Positions 1 to 7,333 of a stretch of 9,667 nt of DNA are shown here, one piece after another. The stretch comes from Acholeplasmataceae bacterium. GTDB taxonomy: Bacteria > Bacillota > Negativicutes > Acidaminococcales > Acidaminococcaceae. Made by a program: the position numbers and the translations under genes. How positions within the stretch are numbered: position 1 is the stretch's first letter; the number at the start of each line of letters is the position of its first letter. The notes under the pieces are model-generated. The model saw only the letters and a list, made by a program, of their open reading frames with translations. It was not told where the DNA came from and searched no databases. The stretch covers positions 1 through 9,667 of the forward strand of contig JAAYIB010000146.1 of NCBI GenBank assembly GCA_012744295.1, in the 5' to 3' direction.

Positions 1-399
1 ATCCAGCACTATGCCGCTAAAGCTGAAGAAAGCGGCATTATGACGGAGTTTGCCTTCGAACTTCCGGAAGGGCTTTCCCTTCCCGAAAGCGATGTGGCGG
101 TTCTTTTGGGCAACGTTTTCGAAAACGCCCTGGAGGCCTGCCAGCGACAGAAAGAGGGCAAGCGTTTTATCAAGGCTAAGGGCGCCATGTTGAGCTCCAG
201 CCTGCTCGCCCTGACAGTCAGAAACAGCTTCGACCATCAGATTGCCAGAAGCGGCGAAGACTTCATTTCCAGCAAACGCAGCGAAAAGGGCATAGGAACG
301 GAGTCCATCCGCCATATCGCCGAACGTTATGACGGCATTGCCAAATTCACTTATGCGGAAAATGTTTTTGAAACGTCGGTGCTTCTGAATCTTGCTTAA
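1..399 (+). CDS. Sensor histidine kinase, GHKL ATPase domain (C-terminal part, 5' truncated)
   Basis: The reading frame is open from base 1 to the TAA at 397-399 (132 residues), so the gene starts outside the window; the ATG at 40 is internal. The fragment is a GHKL ATPase domain of the AgrC/CitA-like type (HATPase_c_5). The N-box LLGNVFENALEAC lies at fragment residues 35-47 and carries the Asn/Glu pair that binds Mg-ATP. A glycine-rich G2 box, KGIGTESI, is at residues 96-103 and is followed by the usual helix (RHIAERYDG). The short strand LTVRNSFD is the G1-like region typical of this subfamily. In the family, an N-terminal membrane or ligand-sensing region precedes this domain and phosphorylates a partner response regulator. 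Neither is visible here, so the signal sensed cannot be inferred. The gene is the last of its transcription unit, since a terminator follows after about 20 bases. Confidence 0.85.
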   Translation: MQHYAAKAEESGIMTEFAFELPEGLSLPESDVAVLLGNVFENALEACQRQKEGKRFIKAKGAMLSSSLLALTVRNSFDHQIARSGEDFISSKRSEKGIGTESIRHIAERYDGIAKFTYAENVFETSVLLNLA

Positions 400-420
400 A
401 CTGAAAAGCTTCAAGCTCAT

Positions 421-452
421 AAACCCCGTTCTTCCTCGAACGGGGTTTTTTT
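421..452 (+). terminator. Intrinsic terminator of the histidine kinase gene
   Basis: A perfect 11-bp stem (421-431 AAACCCCGTTC with 438-448 GAACGGGGTTT) has a 6-nt loop and runs into a T-tract at 446-452. It lies 21 bases after the stop codon of the kinase gene. It ends the upstream unit before the promoter of the GHKL ATPase gene. Confidence 0.9.
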
Positions 453-462
453 ATGTACTCTC

Positions 463-492
463 TTGTTTGTAGAGCGATGGAGGTGTTATACT
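463..492 (+). promoter_or_regulatory. Promoter of the GHKL ATPase gene (extended -10)
   Basis: An extended -10 element, TGTTATACT, lies at 484-492 (hexamer TATACT at 487-492). A weak -35 candidate, TTGTTT, lies at 463-468 with an 18-bp spacer. The site sits between the preceding terminator and the start codon at 537, about 38 bases upstream of that start's ribosome binding site region. The -35 is poor, so the extended -10 carries most of the evidence. Confidence 0.55.
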
Positions 493-536
493 GAAATTAG
501 AAAATTCTTACAATTAATCATAAGGAGGTCGGCACC

Positions 537-2441
537 ATGGCAATCCTGGCCCTTCCCGTTGACCAGAGGGTTATCGACATCGACTCCCGGCGTTTTGCCT
601 CTATCGAAAAGGCACTTGTTGAGCTTATCACAAACAGTGACGACAGCTATTCGCGCCTGGAGAAGCAGGACGCGGCCGTCAGCGGCAATATCACAATCAA
701 TTACGAAAGATACCAAAACGGGGCGGTGCTGACCGTCAGCGACCAGTCCGAAGGAATGACGCTTAATCGCCTGCGATCAGTACTTTCCTACGGAGGCGCC
801 CACAGTCTCCTTGCACGCGGCGAGTCAAGCGGCAGGGGATATTTCGGCCGGGGTCTGAAACAAGCGGTTTACGGACTCGGCCACGGCTGGATAGAGTCAC
901 TTCGTAACGGACGTTACGCAAGAGTTGATCTCTTCCGTTCGGAAACGGGCGGCTACGTTTATGATGACTGGGACGGCGACCGCGAAGCCGCGGAGGAAGA
1001 CTTCGCGAAACTCGAAGTGCCTATAGGCGGTACGGGAACCAAGGTAACAATCGTGGTTGAAAACCCCTCGGTCGGCATACCCTATTTTCGTTCGCTATTG
1101 ACGGCAGTCAATAACAATATTTATTTAAGAGACCTGCTCGATCGCCGTAACGTTGTCCTATCGAACAGAACCCGCTCGGACAAGGTTGCCGCGCGTGCCA
1201 TCCTGAGGTATGAACCGCCGGAGGCCGAGCTTTTGCTCGGGCCTGCACTGCCGGGGGAATTTATGTTCGAAGGGGTCGCCTATCCTTATAATCTGACACT
1301 CTGGAAGGCCCACGATACCGAACTGATACTGAAGGGTGACGAAAGGACGAGCGGTTTGCTGATTATTGCCGGAACCGCGGTTCTTGACTGCCAGTTCCTG
1401 CGCTTTGAGAACCAGCTTGGTACAGAATATCTCTTCGGCCGGGTTTCCTGCCCGGCCTTGGCGGAGATGCTGAGCCGGGGAAGAGCGGTAATCAGCGACG
1501 AGCGCGATGGTCTGAACCTGAAGGAGCCCTTTGTCGCCGCCTTCGCCCAGTCCGTCAGCACGGCAATCGAGCCCTTGGTTCAGAAGGAAAGATCACGGCT
1601 GAGCCACCTTGACCATGCGACGACTTCCAAACGAACGCACTTTCTGATAGCCCACCTGCTGCAGAGAATGAACTCCGTAGCGACAGATGACCTGGGCATC
1701 CTGCTTCCTCCCCGCCCTGCTTCCGTCAAAAGTTCCGGTCCCACCTCGCTCCGGCCTCCGGTGCTGCGTTTCAGCACGCCTTTTTATTACCGCAAAGCGA
1801 ATCGTCTGTTTCATGTGACTCTCCTCGTGGATAAATCCCGCTTGCTGGACCGGGATATAATTGTTTTTACTTATGAACTGCCGCCCCGCTTCCGTCTTGA
1901 GCCTTTGCTCAACTCGATAGAGGCAGGCGAGCTTTCCTCTTCGGGCCGCCTTGAGTTCAGCGCAACCTGTGACGAGATAGGCGCAGCGGCAAAAATAATG
2001 GCAGCCACCGGTCCGTACGAAGCGCGGTGCGAGGTTGTTATCGCAGCCGAAGATACGGGCAGGGAACATCTATCCGGCACGGAAATGAAGAGTCCCGGAC
2101 TTGCTGCCGACGCGGCGGCACTCTTTAGAGGCTACGAACTGCGCAACCTGGAAAACGACGTCGAGCGAGCCGTTTACAGCGAGGAAGAAAGGCTGATCCT
2201 GATTAATACCGAAGCACCGACAGTCCGTTTATATGTTGACGGACAGGGTTATTTCAAAGACGGCGCACGCTTGCTTTTGGCGGAGCTTTTCCTTGACGTT
2301 ATTTCCGGCGAGCTCGCCCTCCTTTATGTCGACCGCACAACGCAAAAGGGTGACTCCCTTGCCTATCAGCAAGCCAAACAGAATTTCATCAAAAAATTCG
2401 GTGTGGAAATACACAAAATAATGTTGGGAAACCAACCCTGA
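537..2441 (+). CDS. GHKL-type (MORC/Hsp90-like) ATP-binding protein of unknown role
   Basis: This is a 634-residue soluble protein with an N-terminal Bergerat-fold ATPase domain of the gyrase B/Hsp90/MutL group (HATPase_c_3-like). The visible motifs are an N-box ELITNSDD at residues 29-36 (E29 as the likely catalytic base, N33 for Mg2+), a G1 box DQSEGM at 69-74, a G2 box GYFGRGL at 101-107, and a G3-like GTGTKVTI at 165-172. The G1 box is unusual: the family pattern is DxGxG and the first Gly is Ser71 here. The rest (about 180-634) has no motif I can name. Residues about 200-360 may be the S5-like transducer domain usual in GHL ATPases, and the C-terminal third looks like mixed alpha/beta. 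There are no membrane segments or signal peptide. The start is firm: AAGGAGGT at 522-529 lies 7 bases before the ATG. The gene has its own promoter and is followed after 34 bases by a UspA gene. MORC/SMCHD1-like and Hsp90-like bacterial proteins have been linked to DNA-related and defence functions, but nothing here proves that. The ATPase fold is confident; the function is unknown. Confidence 0.8.
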   Translation: MAILALPVDQRVIDIDSRRFASIEKALVELITNSDDSYSRLEKQDAAVSGNITINYERYQNGAVLTVSDQSEGMTLNRLRSVLSYGGAHSLLARGESSGRGYFGRGLKQAVYGLGHGWIESLRNGRYARVDLFRSETGGYVYDDWDGDREAAEEDFAKLEVPIGGTGTKVTIVVENPSVGIPYFRSLLTAVNNNIYLRDLLDRRNVVLSNRTRSDKVAARAILRYEPPEAELLLGPALPGEFMFEGVAYPYNLTLWKAHDTELILKGDERTSGLLIIAGTAVLDCQFLRFENQLGTEYLFGRVSCPALAEMLSRGRAVISDERDGLNLKEPFVAAFAQSVSTAIEPLVQKERSRLSHLDHATTSKRTHFLIAHLLQRMNSVATDDLGILLPPRPASVKSSGPTSLRPPVLRFSTPFYYRKANRLFHVTLLVDKSRLLDRDIIVFTYELPPRFRLEPLLNSIEAGELSSSGRLEFSATCDEIGAAAKIMAATGPYEARCEVVIAAEDTGREHLSGTEMKSPGLAADAAALFRGYELRNLENDVERAVYSEEERLILINTEAPTVRLYVDGQGYFKDGARLLLAELFLDVISGELALLYVDRTTQKGDSLAYQQAKQNFIKKFGVEIHKIMLGNQP

Positions 2442-2475
2442 AAAGCGAAAAGAGAATAATTCGGAGGTGACAGCA

Positions 2476-2919
2476 ATGTTGAAAACAATTCTCGTTCCCG
2501 TTGACGGTTCCGCGGCTTCTTATAAGGCCCTAAATTACGCGTTCAATCTTGGCGAAGCCTTTAAGAGCCGCCTGATTGTCTTAACTGTCAGCGACCCCTT
2601 CGACCTATCGCCGCCGGGTTTGAAAGACCTGAAAGTACCTGCGGGCGAGCTATCCCCGGAAGAGGAGATACTGGCGGGCGGCGCCGCCTTGGCTATTGCT
2701 CAGAAACTGGCAGAAAAAAGAGGCTATGACGATATAGCCTTCGAAAAAGCGATAGCGGCAGATCCGGCTGCAAGAATCCTGCAACAGGCGCAGATTGTAA
2801 ATGCCGACACCATCGTCATGGGCAAACGCGGCCTGGGCACAACCAAAGCCTTCCTGCTCGGCAGCGTCAGTTCCAGGATTGCCTCTGCCGCTATCTGCCC
2901 CGTTGTGATTGTCAATTAA
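2476..2919 (+). CDS. Universal stress protein, UspA family (ATP-binding type)
   Basis: This is a 147-residue single-domain Usp protein. The N-terminus KTILVPVDGS is the first strand and loop of the family, with D10 where the adenine-contacting Asp is expected. The ATP-binding signature G-x2-G-x9-G-S is complete (G116, G119, G129, S130 in MGKRGLGTTKAFLLGSVSS), followed by the usual C-terminal strand CPVVIVN. It therefore belongs to the ATP-binding (MJ0577-like) branch rather than the non-binding UspA branch. These cytoplasmic dimers are regulators of stress or energy state; the partner is not known. I place the start at ATG 2476 because CGGAGGTG (2462-2469) is spaced well for it. The in-frame GTG at 2467 lies inside that ribosome site and is unlikely to be used. 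The gap of 34 bases to the GHKL ATPase gene, without a terminator, suggests one operon. Confidence 0.92.
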   Translation: MLKTILVPVDGSAASYKALNYAFNLGEAFKSRLIVLTVSDPFDLSPPGLKDLKVPAGELSPEEEILAGGAALAIAQKLAEKRGYDDIAFEKAIAADPAARILQQAQIVNADTIVMGKRGLGTTKAFLLGSVSSRIASAAICPVVIVN

Positions 2920-2995
2920 GCCAACGCCCGACAGCAAGGTCTGAAACTGAGAAGCCCGGCTCCGGGAAAAATTATTGGTTATTGCCCCTTAATTC

Positions 2996-4192
2996 ATGGT
3001 AACATTAAACCATAATCAGTTTCGGGAGGTGGGTCCGTCGGCTGCCAAAAGCAATCTCGTAATTATAGGCGGCGTTTGCGCGCTGAGCCTTGCGATGGGT
3101 TTTTCTCGTTTTGGCTTCACACCTATCATTCCCCTGATGCAAAGGGATCTAAGTGTTTCCTCCTGGGAAATCGCCCTAATGGCGTCGGCCAATTATCTTG
3201 GTTATATGGTAGGAGCTTATGCCTCGCGCCAGGCTTTCGTCAGAAGCAATCTGCGAGCCGGTCTCGGCTTCGGGATTCCTGCCACCGTCTTGCTTTTAGC
3301 AGCGATGTCGCTCACGCTTGAACCTCTTTTGTGGCATCTCTTTCGCTTTCTTTCCGGCTTCTTAAGCGCGGTTCTGTTCGTGGTCGCGTCAAGCGTGGCG
3401 CTCGGGCAGGGCAGAAGCGACAGGGCCGGCTTTCTTTACAGCGGCGTCGGTATCGGCATTGCCCTCACCGGCATGCTTGTGCCTTTGTTTGACAGTCTGG
3501 GAGGCTGGAGGATGTCTTGGCAGGGTCTTGCTCTTTTCGGCAGTCTGCTCGGAGCTTTTGCCTGGTTTGCCTTATCCGGGGCCGCTGCCGCCGAAGTCCG
3601 CTTGCAGCCTCCGAGCCTCAAAAATATGCTTTTCACCAGGAATCGGAAATGGTATGCCTTACTGGCCGCCTATGGCATTGAAGGCATCGGCTACATAATC
3701 ACGGCAACCTTTATCGTTCAGATAATCAAGGCAACGCCGGCCATAAGCCACGTCGCCAATCAAAGCTGGGTTCTGATCGGCCTGGCCGCCGCGCCTTCAA
3801 CTCTTTTGTGGTCTCGCGCGGCCCGCGCTGCAACAATCAGGACGGCGCTGATGTTCGCTTTCGGCCTGCAGGCCTTGGGGATACTCCTGACAGTCATGCT
3901 GCCAAACGAATTCACAACTTTGCTCGGCGCAGTCTTATTCGGGGGCACCTTCATGGGAATCACGAGCCTGACGATTACTTTGGCGAACAGAATGAAACCG
4001 GGGCAGCAGCTGCAGGCAATCGGTGAGCTGACTGCTGTTTACGCGTTGGGACAGGTACTTGGGCCGATGGCGGCGGCTTATCTGCAAAAACACTACGACA
4101 ACCTTGCCCCTAGCTATTTCGCGGCCTTAATTCTTATACTGGCCTTATGCATGTTAAAGGTTTTAGACAAAGAAGACGAAGGCGCGACCTGA
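2996..4192 (+). CDS. MFS transporter, YbfB/YjiJ family
   Basis: This is a 398-residue polytopic membrane protein with about 12 hydrophobic segments, spaced from about residue 20 to 388, the usual length for the major facilitator superfamily. It fits the YbfB/YjiJ family. The first helix ends in GFSRFGFTPIIPLMQRDL (residues 35-52), followed by ASANYLGYMVGA (63-74). The second half has GIEGIGYIITATFI (227-240) and YALGQVLGPMAAAY (349-362), all in the places expected for that family. Substrates of this family are mostly unassigned; some members are considered exporters of small molecules. The start is uncertain: ATG 2996 has no clear Shine-Dalgarno sequence, while a good one (GGGAGGT, 3024-3030) lies inside the frame with no start codon after it. 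The first roughly 20 residues are polar and do not look like a signal. A leftward/bidirectional hairpin follows the stop. The gene is not obviously linked in function to its neighbours. Confidence 0.88.
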   Translation: MVTLNHNQFREVGPSAAKSNLVIIGGVCALSLAMGFSRFGFTPIIPLMQRDLSVSSWEIALMASANYLGYMVGAYASRQAFVRSNLRAGLGFGIPATVLLLAAMSLTLEPLLWHLFRFLSGFLSAVLFVVASSVALGQGRSDRAGFLYSGVGIGIALTGMLVPLFDSLGGWRMSWQGLALFGSLLGAFAWFALSGAAAAEVRLQPPSLKNMLFTRNRKWYALLAAYGIEGIGYIITATFIVQIIKATPAISHVANQSWVLIGLAAAPSTLLWSRAARAATIRTALMFAFGLQALGILLTVMLPNEFTTLLGAVLFGGTFMGITSLTITLANRMKPGQQLQAIGELTAVYALGQVLGPMAAAYLQKHYDNLAPSYFAALILILALCMLKVLDKEDEGAT

Positions 4193-4243
4193 AAACCGAC
4201 GGCACCTGAAAACAAAAACTAAAACAAGCCTCAGATAAAAATG

Positions 4244-4277
4244 AAGCCCCCCGCTGACTCTCGTCAGCGGGGGGCTT
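4244..4277 (-). terminator. Terminator between the converging MFS and hydrogenase units
   Basis: A perfect 15-bp GC-rich stem (4244-4258 with 4263-4277; core GCCCCCCGCTGAC) closes on a 4-nt loop. In the leftward direction it is followed by CATTTTTATC, a usable T-run, about 40 bases after the hydA stop. In the rightward direction no T-run follows, so it may act on the MFS transcript only as a weak or 3'-stabilising hairpin. Confidence 0.85.
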
Positions 4278-4316
4278 GTCTGCGACGCCGAAATTGCCTT
4301 AGCCGCAGCTAAATCA

Positions 4317-6041
4317 TCACAGTCCTCTTTTTGTGTAGCGGGTGTGCAGCAGATGATGGGACATCTCGCCAAGAGGTTCTTTGAGGAAGTCCTTGTACAG
4401 TTGCTGCACGGCAGGGTTTTCATGGGATTTACGCAGAGGCATATGCTCGTCCACCTCATAGATTGCATCCATTCTGGCCATTCTTGTTTCCTTGCGTGTA
4501 AGGTACGGCTGGCCGCCGCCGCCAATGCAGCCGCCCGGGCAGGCCATAACTTCAACAAAGGTATAGTCGGCGGTTCCGTCCTTGATTTTTTCCATGATCT
4601 TTCTTGCGTTGCCGAGTCCGTGGGCAACGGCGACTTTGACAGGCAGGCCGTCCAGGTCGACAATTGCTTCCTTAACGCCTTCAAGTCCGCGCACGGACTC
4701 AAACTCGAGCTTTTGCAGCTCCTTACCTGTTACAACTTCGTAAACCGTACGCAGCGCTGCTTCCATAACCCCGCCCGTTGCTCCGAAAATAGCTCCGGCT
4801 CCCGTCGACATGCCGAGGGGATTATCAAACTCGCTGTCCGCAAGGACTGAGAAATTAACGCCTGCCTGGCGCAGCATGCGGCCAAACTCCCTTGTAGTCA
4901 GAACATAGTCTACGTCCTGATAGCCGCTTGACTGCATTTCCGGGCGCGTACACTCATACTTCTTTGCCGTGCAGGGCATGATGGAGACAACTGTAATGTC
5001 TTTTGCGTCAATGCCGCTTTGCTTTGCGTAAAAAGTTTTTGCCAAAGCTCCGAACATCTGCTGCGGTGACTTGCAGGAGGAAAGATTGGCCAGCTGTTCC
5101 GGGTAGTTGTGCTCAATAAACTTGATCCAGCCGGGGCTGCAGGAAGTGATCATCGGCAGTGTGCCGCCCGTCTTCAATCTATGCAGAAGTTCGTTGCCTT
5201 CTTCCAATATTGTCAGGTCGGCCGTGAAGTCCGTATCAAAAACCTTGTCAAAGCCAAGTCTTCTCAATGCCGTTACCAGTTTGCCCGTAGCAATTGTACC
5301 CGGTGCCTGACCCATCTCTTCCGCTATCGAAACCCTTACGGAAGGGGCAACCTGCACAACGACATGCTTTTCCGGATTTTCCAGGGCAGCCCAAACCTGC
5401 GCCGTATCGTCCTTCTCGTGTATTGCGCCGGTCGGACAGACAAGAACGCACTGACCGCAAAGCACACAGGCGACTTCGGAAAGCGTCTTTCCGTATTCGG
5501 GAGTAATCGCGCCTTCAAGACCGCGATTATGGCTGTACAAGATGCCGGTTGTCTGGACATGATGACAAACCTCGGCGCAGCGTCCGCACTTAATGCATTT
5601 GTTGGGGTCGCGCACTATGGCGGCGGTCGAAGTATCAAGCGGAAGCAAAGGCGTGGACATGTCAGCCTTGATTTCCCTTATGCCATGCTCGGCAGCAAGC
5701 TGCCTGAGTTCGCAGTTCTCGTTTCTGATGCAGGTCAGGCATTCCTGTGGATGGTTGGCAAAAATAAGTTCGAGTATGGTCTGCACGGTTTCGCGTACGC
5801 GGGCCGAAGTGGTTCTCACCTTCATTCCTTCACGAACAGGAGTCGAACAGGATGCAACAAGATTCCTGCTGCCTTCGACTTCTACGACGCAGACCCTGCA
5901 GTTGGCCTTCACCCGCTGGTCTGGGAAGTGGCACAGGGAGGGAATCTTGATGCCGTTTCTCCTTGCCGCCTCCATGATTGTTATGTTATCGGGGACGTTA
6001 AAAGTCTCGCCATTTATAACGACGTCAACATTCTTCAACAC
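4317..6041 (-). CDS. hydA: [FeFe]-hydrogenase catalytic subunit, NADH-linked (HydA/HndD type)
   Basis: This 574-residue protein reversibly reduces protons to H2 at a di-iron H-cluster. Domains in order are: a [2Fe-2S] ferredoxin-like domain (C37, C48, C51, C65); the His-Cys [4Fe-4S] domain also seen in NuoG (H97, C101, C104, C110); two [4Fe-4S] ferredoxin clusters (C149/152/155/159 and C192/195/198/202); the catalytic domain with L1 TSCSPGW (299-305), L2 MPCTAKKYE (355-363) and L3 EVMACPGGCIGGGGQP (497-512); and the small-subunit-like tail (about 517-574, PLRKSHENP). This matches HndD and the shorter HydA forms; the extra C-terminal [2Fe-2S] domain of Thermotoga HydA is absent. L1 has Ser302 where the second Cys of TSCCPGW is usual. 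The start overlaps hydB by 7 bases: GTG 6041 or TTG 6038. GAGGTG at 6046-6051 is better spaced for the TTG. It is the last gene of hydCBA. No HydE, HydF or HydG maturase gene lies in the window, so these must be encoded elsewhere. Confidence 0.96.
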   Translation of the reverse strand: MLKNVDVVINGETFNVPDNITIMEAARRNGIKIPSLCHFPDQRVKANCRVCVVEVEGSRNLVASCSTPVREGMKVRTTSARVRETVQTILELIFANHPQECLTCIRNENCELRQLAAEHGIREIKADMSTPLLPLDTSTAAIVRDPNKCIKCGRCAEVCHHVQTTGILYSHNRGLEGAITPEYGKTLSEVACVLCGQCVLVCPTGAIHEKDDTAQVWAALENPEKHVVVQVAPSVRVSIAEEMGQAPGTIATGKLVTALRRLGFDKVFDTDFTADLTILEEGNELLHRLKTGGTLPMITSCSPGWIKFIEHNYPEQLANLSSCKSPQQMFGALAKTFYAKQSGIDAKDITVVSIMPCTAKKYECTRPEMQSSGYQDVDYVLTTREFGRMLRQAGVNFSVLADSEFDNPLGMSTGAGAIFGATGGVMEAALRTVYEVVTGKELQKLEFESVRGLEGVKEAIVDLDGLPVKVAVAHGLGNARKIMEKIKDGTADYTFVEVMACPGGCIGGGGQPYLTRKETRMARMDAIYEVDEHMPLRKSHENPAVQQLYKDFLKEPLGEMSHHLLHTRYTKRGL

Positions 6042-7333
6042 ATGTCACCTCTTTCCCTTATGTTTTGCGCTGAATCAACACAGCTTTCTTCGTATTCCTT
6101 GCGGAAGTACTTCAGCGAGGAAAGCAGGCTGTTGCCCGCTGCCTGGCCCAGACCGCAGAAGGAAGCCTCCTGCATGCATTTTGTGTAACGTTCGAGGTTT
6201 GACAGGTCCTTCAAGGTTGCCTGCCCAGCCAGCACTCTTTCAATAATCCTGATTGCCTGACGCAAGCCTTCCCTGCAGGGCGTGCATTTTCCGCAGCTTT
6301 CGTGCAGGAAGAAGTTCACTCTGTTCTGGACGTTGTCCAAAATCGAGCGGCGCTCGTCCATGACGTAAACCGCTCCGGAACCAATCGTAATTCCCCTTGC
6401 CGCACAAACCCCGTACTCCATAGGACAGTCAAGTTCTTCCGGTGGGACGACGACGCCGGAAGCGCCGCCGATATTCACCGCTTTGAGCGTATAAACCTCT
6501 TTCATGCCGCCGCCGTAGTTTTCGATGATCTCGCGGAAAGTCGTGCCGAAGGGAACTTCATAAAGGCCCCTGTTCCTGACGTCTCCCGAGAGTGAAATCA
6601 GTTTGGTGCCCGGACTGTCCTTAGTCCCGAGCCCCTTGTACCAATCTGCGCCTTTGGCGATGATGACAGGGATGTTGGCCAAAGTCTCAACGTTATTGAT
6701 CAGTGTCGGTTTGCCCCAGAGACCGCTTTCAATCGGGAAGGGGGGCTTTACGCGCGGACGTCCTTTTTTACCTTCGATCGAAGACAACATCGCCGTTTCC
6801 TCGCCGCAAAGGTAACTGCCGGCGCCGCTGAAAATCTTGAGATTGACAGAAACTCCGCTGCCAAGGATGTTTTCCCCGAGCAAGCCCGCTGCTTGCGCCT
6901 CGGCAATGCTTTGCCTGATCATTGCCTGGGCAGCCGGATATTCGTGCCTGATGTAGATATAGGCGTTTGAGGAGCCCGCCAGAATCGCCGCAATAGTGAG
7001 GCCCTCCAGCAATTGAAAGGGAATGTGATTCATGATGAACCTGTCCTTGAAGGTTCCGGGTTCGCCCTCGTCCGCATTGCAGACCAGGTAGCGCTCGGTT
7101 TCAACATTCGTTTGCATCATCTTTAGCTTTGTACCGGCCGGAAAGGCTGCTCCGCCGCGGCCGCGAAGGCCTGCAGCGCATATTTCTTCCGTTGCTGCCT
7201 GCGGATCCTGCAAGACCTTGCGCAAAGCTTCGTAACCGCCGGTCATTCGGTATTCTTCCAAAGAGACGCTGCCGTCGTAGCTTCCAAAGTTGAACACTTT
7301 GTCAAAATCTTTGATTTTCTGCAACGTGGTCAT
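6035..7333 (-). CDS. hydB: NADH-binding flavoprotein subunit of hydrogenase, short NuoF-like form (HydB/HndC type)
   Basis: This 432-residue subunit should bind NAD(H) and FMN and pass electrons to HydA. Visible features are the nucleotide/FMN-binding glycine loop GLRGRGGAAFPAGTK (55-69), NADEGEPGTFKDR (87-99), the conserved GAGSYLCGEETAML (170-183), an SLBB-like region (about 240-300), and the NuoF [4Fe-4S] site ESCGKCTPC with C347, C350, C353 and C393. It is about as long as complex I NuoF. Bifurcating HydB/HndC proteins are near 600 residues because of an N-terminal [2Fe-2S] thioredoxin-like domain and a C-terminal pair of [4Fe-4S] clusters; both are missing. The frame is intact and ends with a normal overlap into hydA, so this is a short form and not a broken gene. 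The ATG start (7333) overlaps the hydC stop as ATGA, with GGGAGG about 10 bases upstream, suggesting translational coupling. Confidence 0.95.
   Translation of the reverse strand: MTTLQKIKDFDKVFNFGSYDGSVSLEEYRMTGGYEALRKVLQDPQAATEEICAAGLRGRGGAAFPAGTKLKMMQTNVETERYLVCNADEGEPGTFKDRFIMNHIPFQLLEGLTIAAILAGSSNAYIYIRHEYPAAQAMIRQSIAEAQAAGLLGENILGSGVSVNLKIFSGAGSYLCGEETAMLSSIEGKKGRPRVKPPFPIESGLWGKPTLINNVETLANIPVIIAKGADWYKGLGTKDSPGTKLISLSGDVRNRGLYEVPFGTTFREIIENYGGGMKEVYTLKAVNIGGASGVVVPPEELDCPMEYGVCAARGITIGSGAVYVMDERRSILDNVQNRVNFFLHESCGKCTPCREGLRQAIRIIERVLAGQATLKDLSNLERYTKCMQEASFCGLGQAAGNSLLSSLKYFRKEYEESCVDSAQNIRERGDMC

Noticed and set aside
2955..2966. Short hairpin CCCGGCTCCGGG between the Usp and MFS genes as a terminator
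   Set aside because: The stem is only 4-5 bp with a tiny loop and is followed by A residues, not T, in the direction of transcription.
5109..6188. A 359-codon open frame on the + strand opposite hydA and the end of hydB
   Set aside because: It lies fully opposite the hydrogenase genes, whose cofactor motifs are unambiguous. Its product has no recognisable domain. It is a by-product of codon bias on the coding strand.
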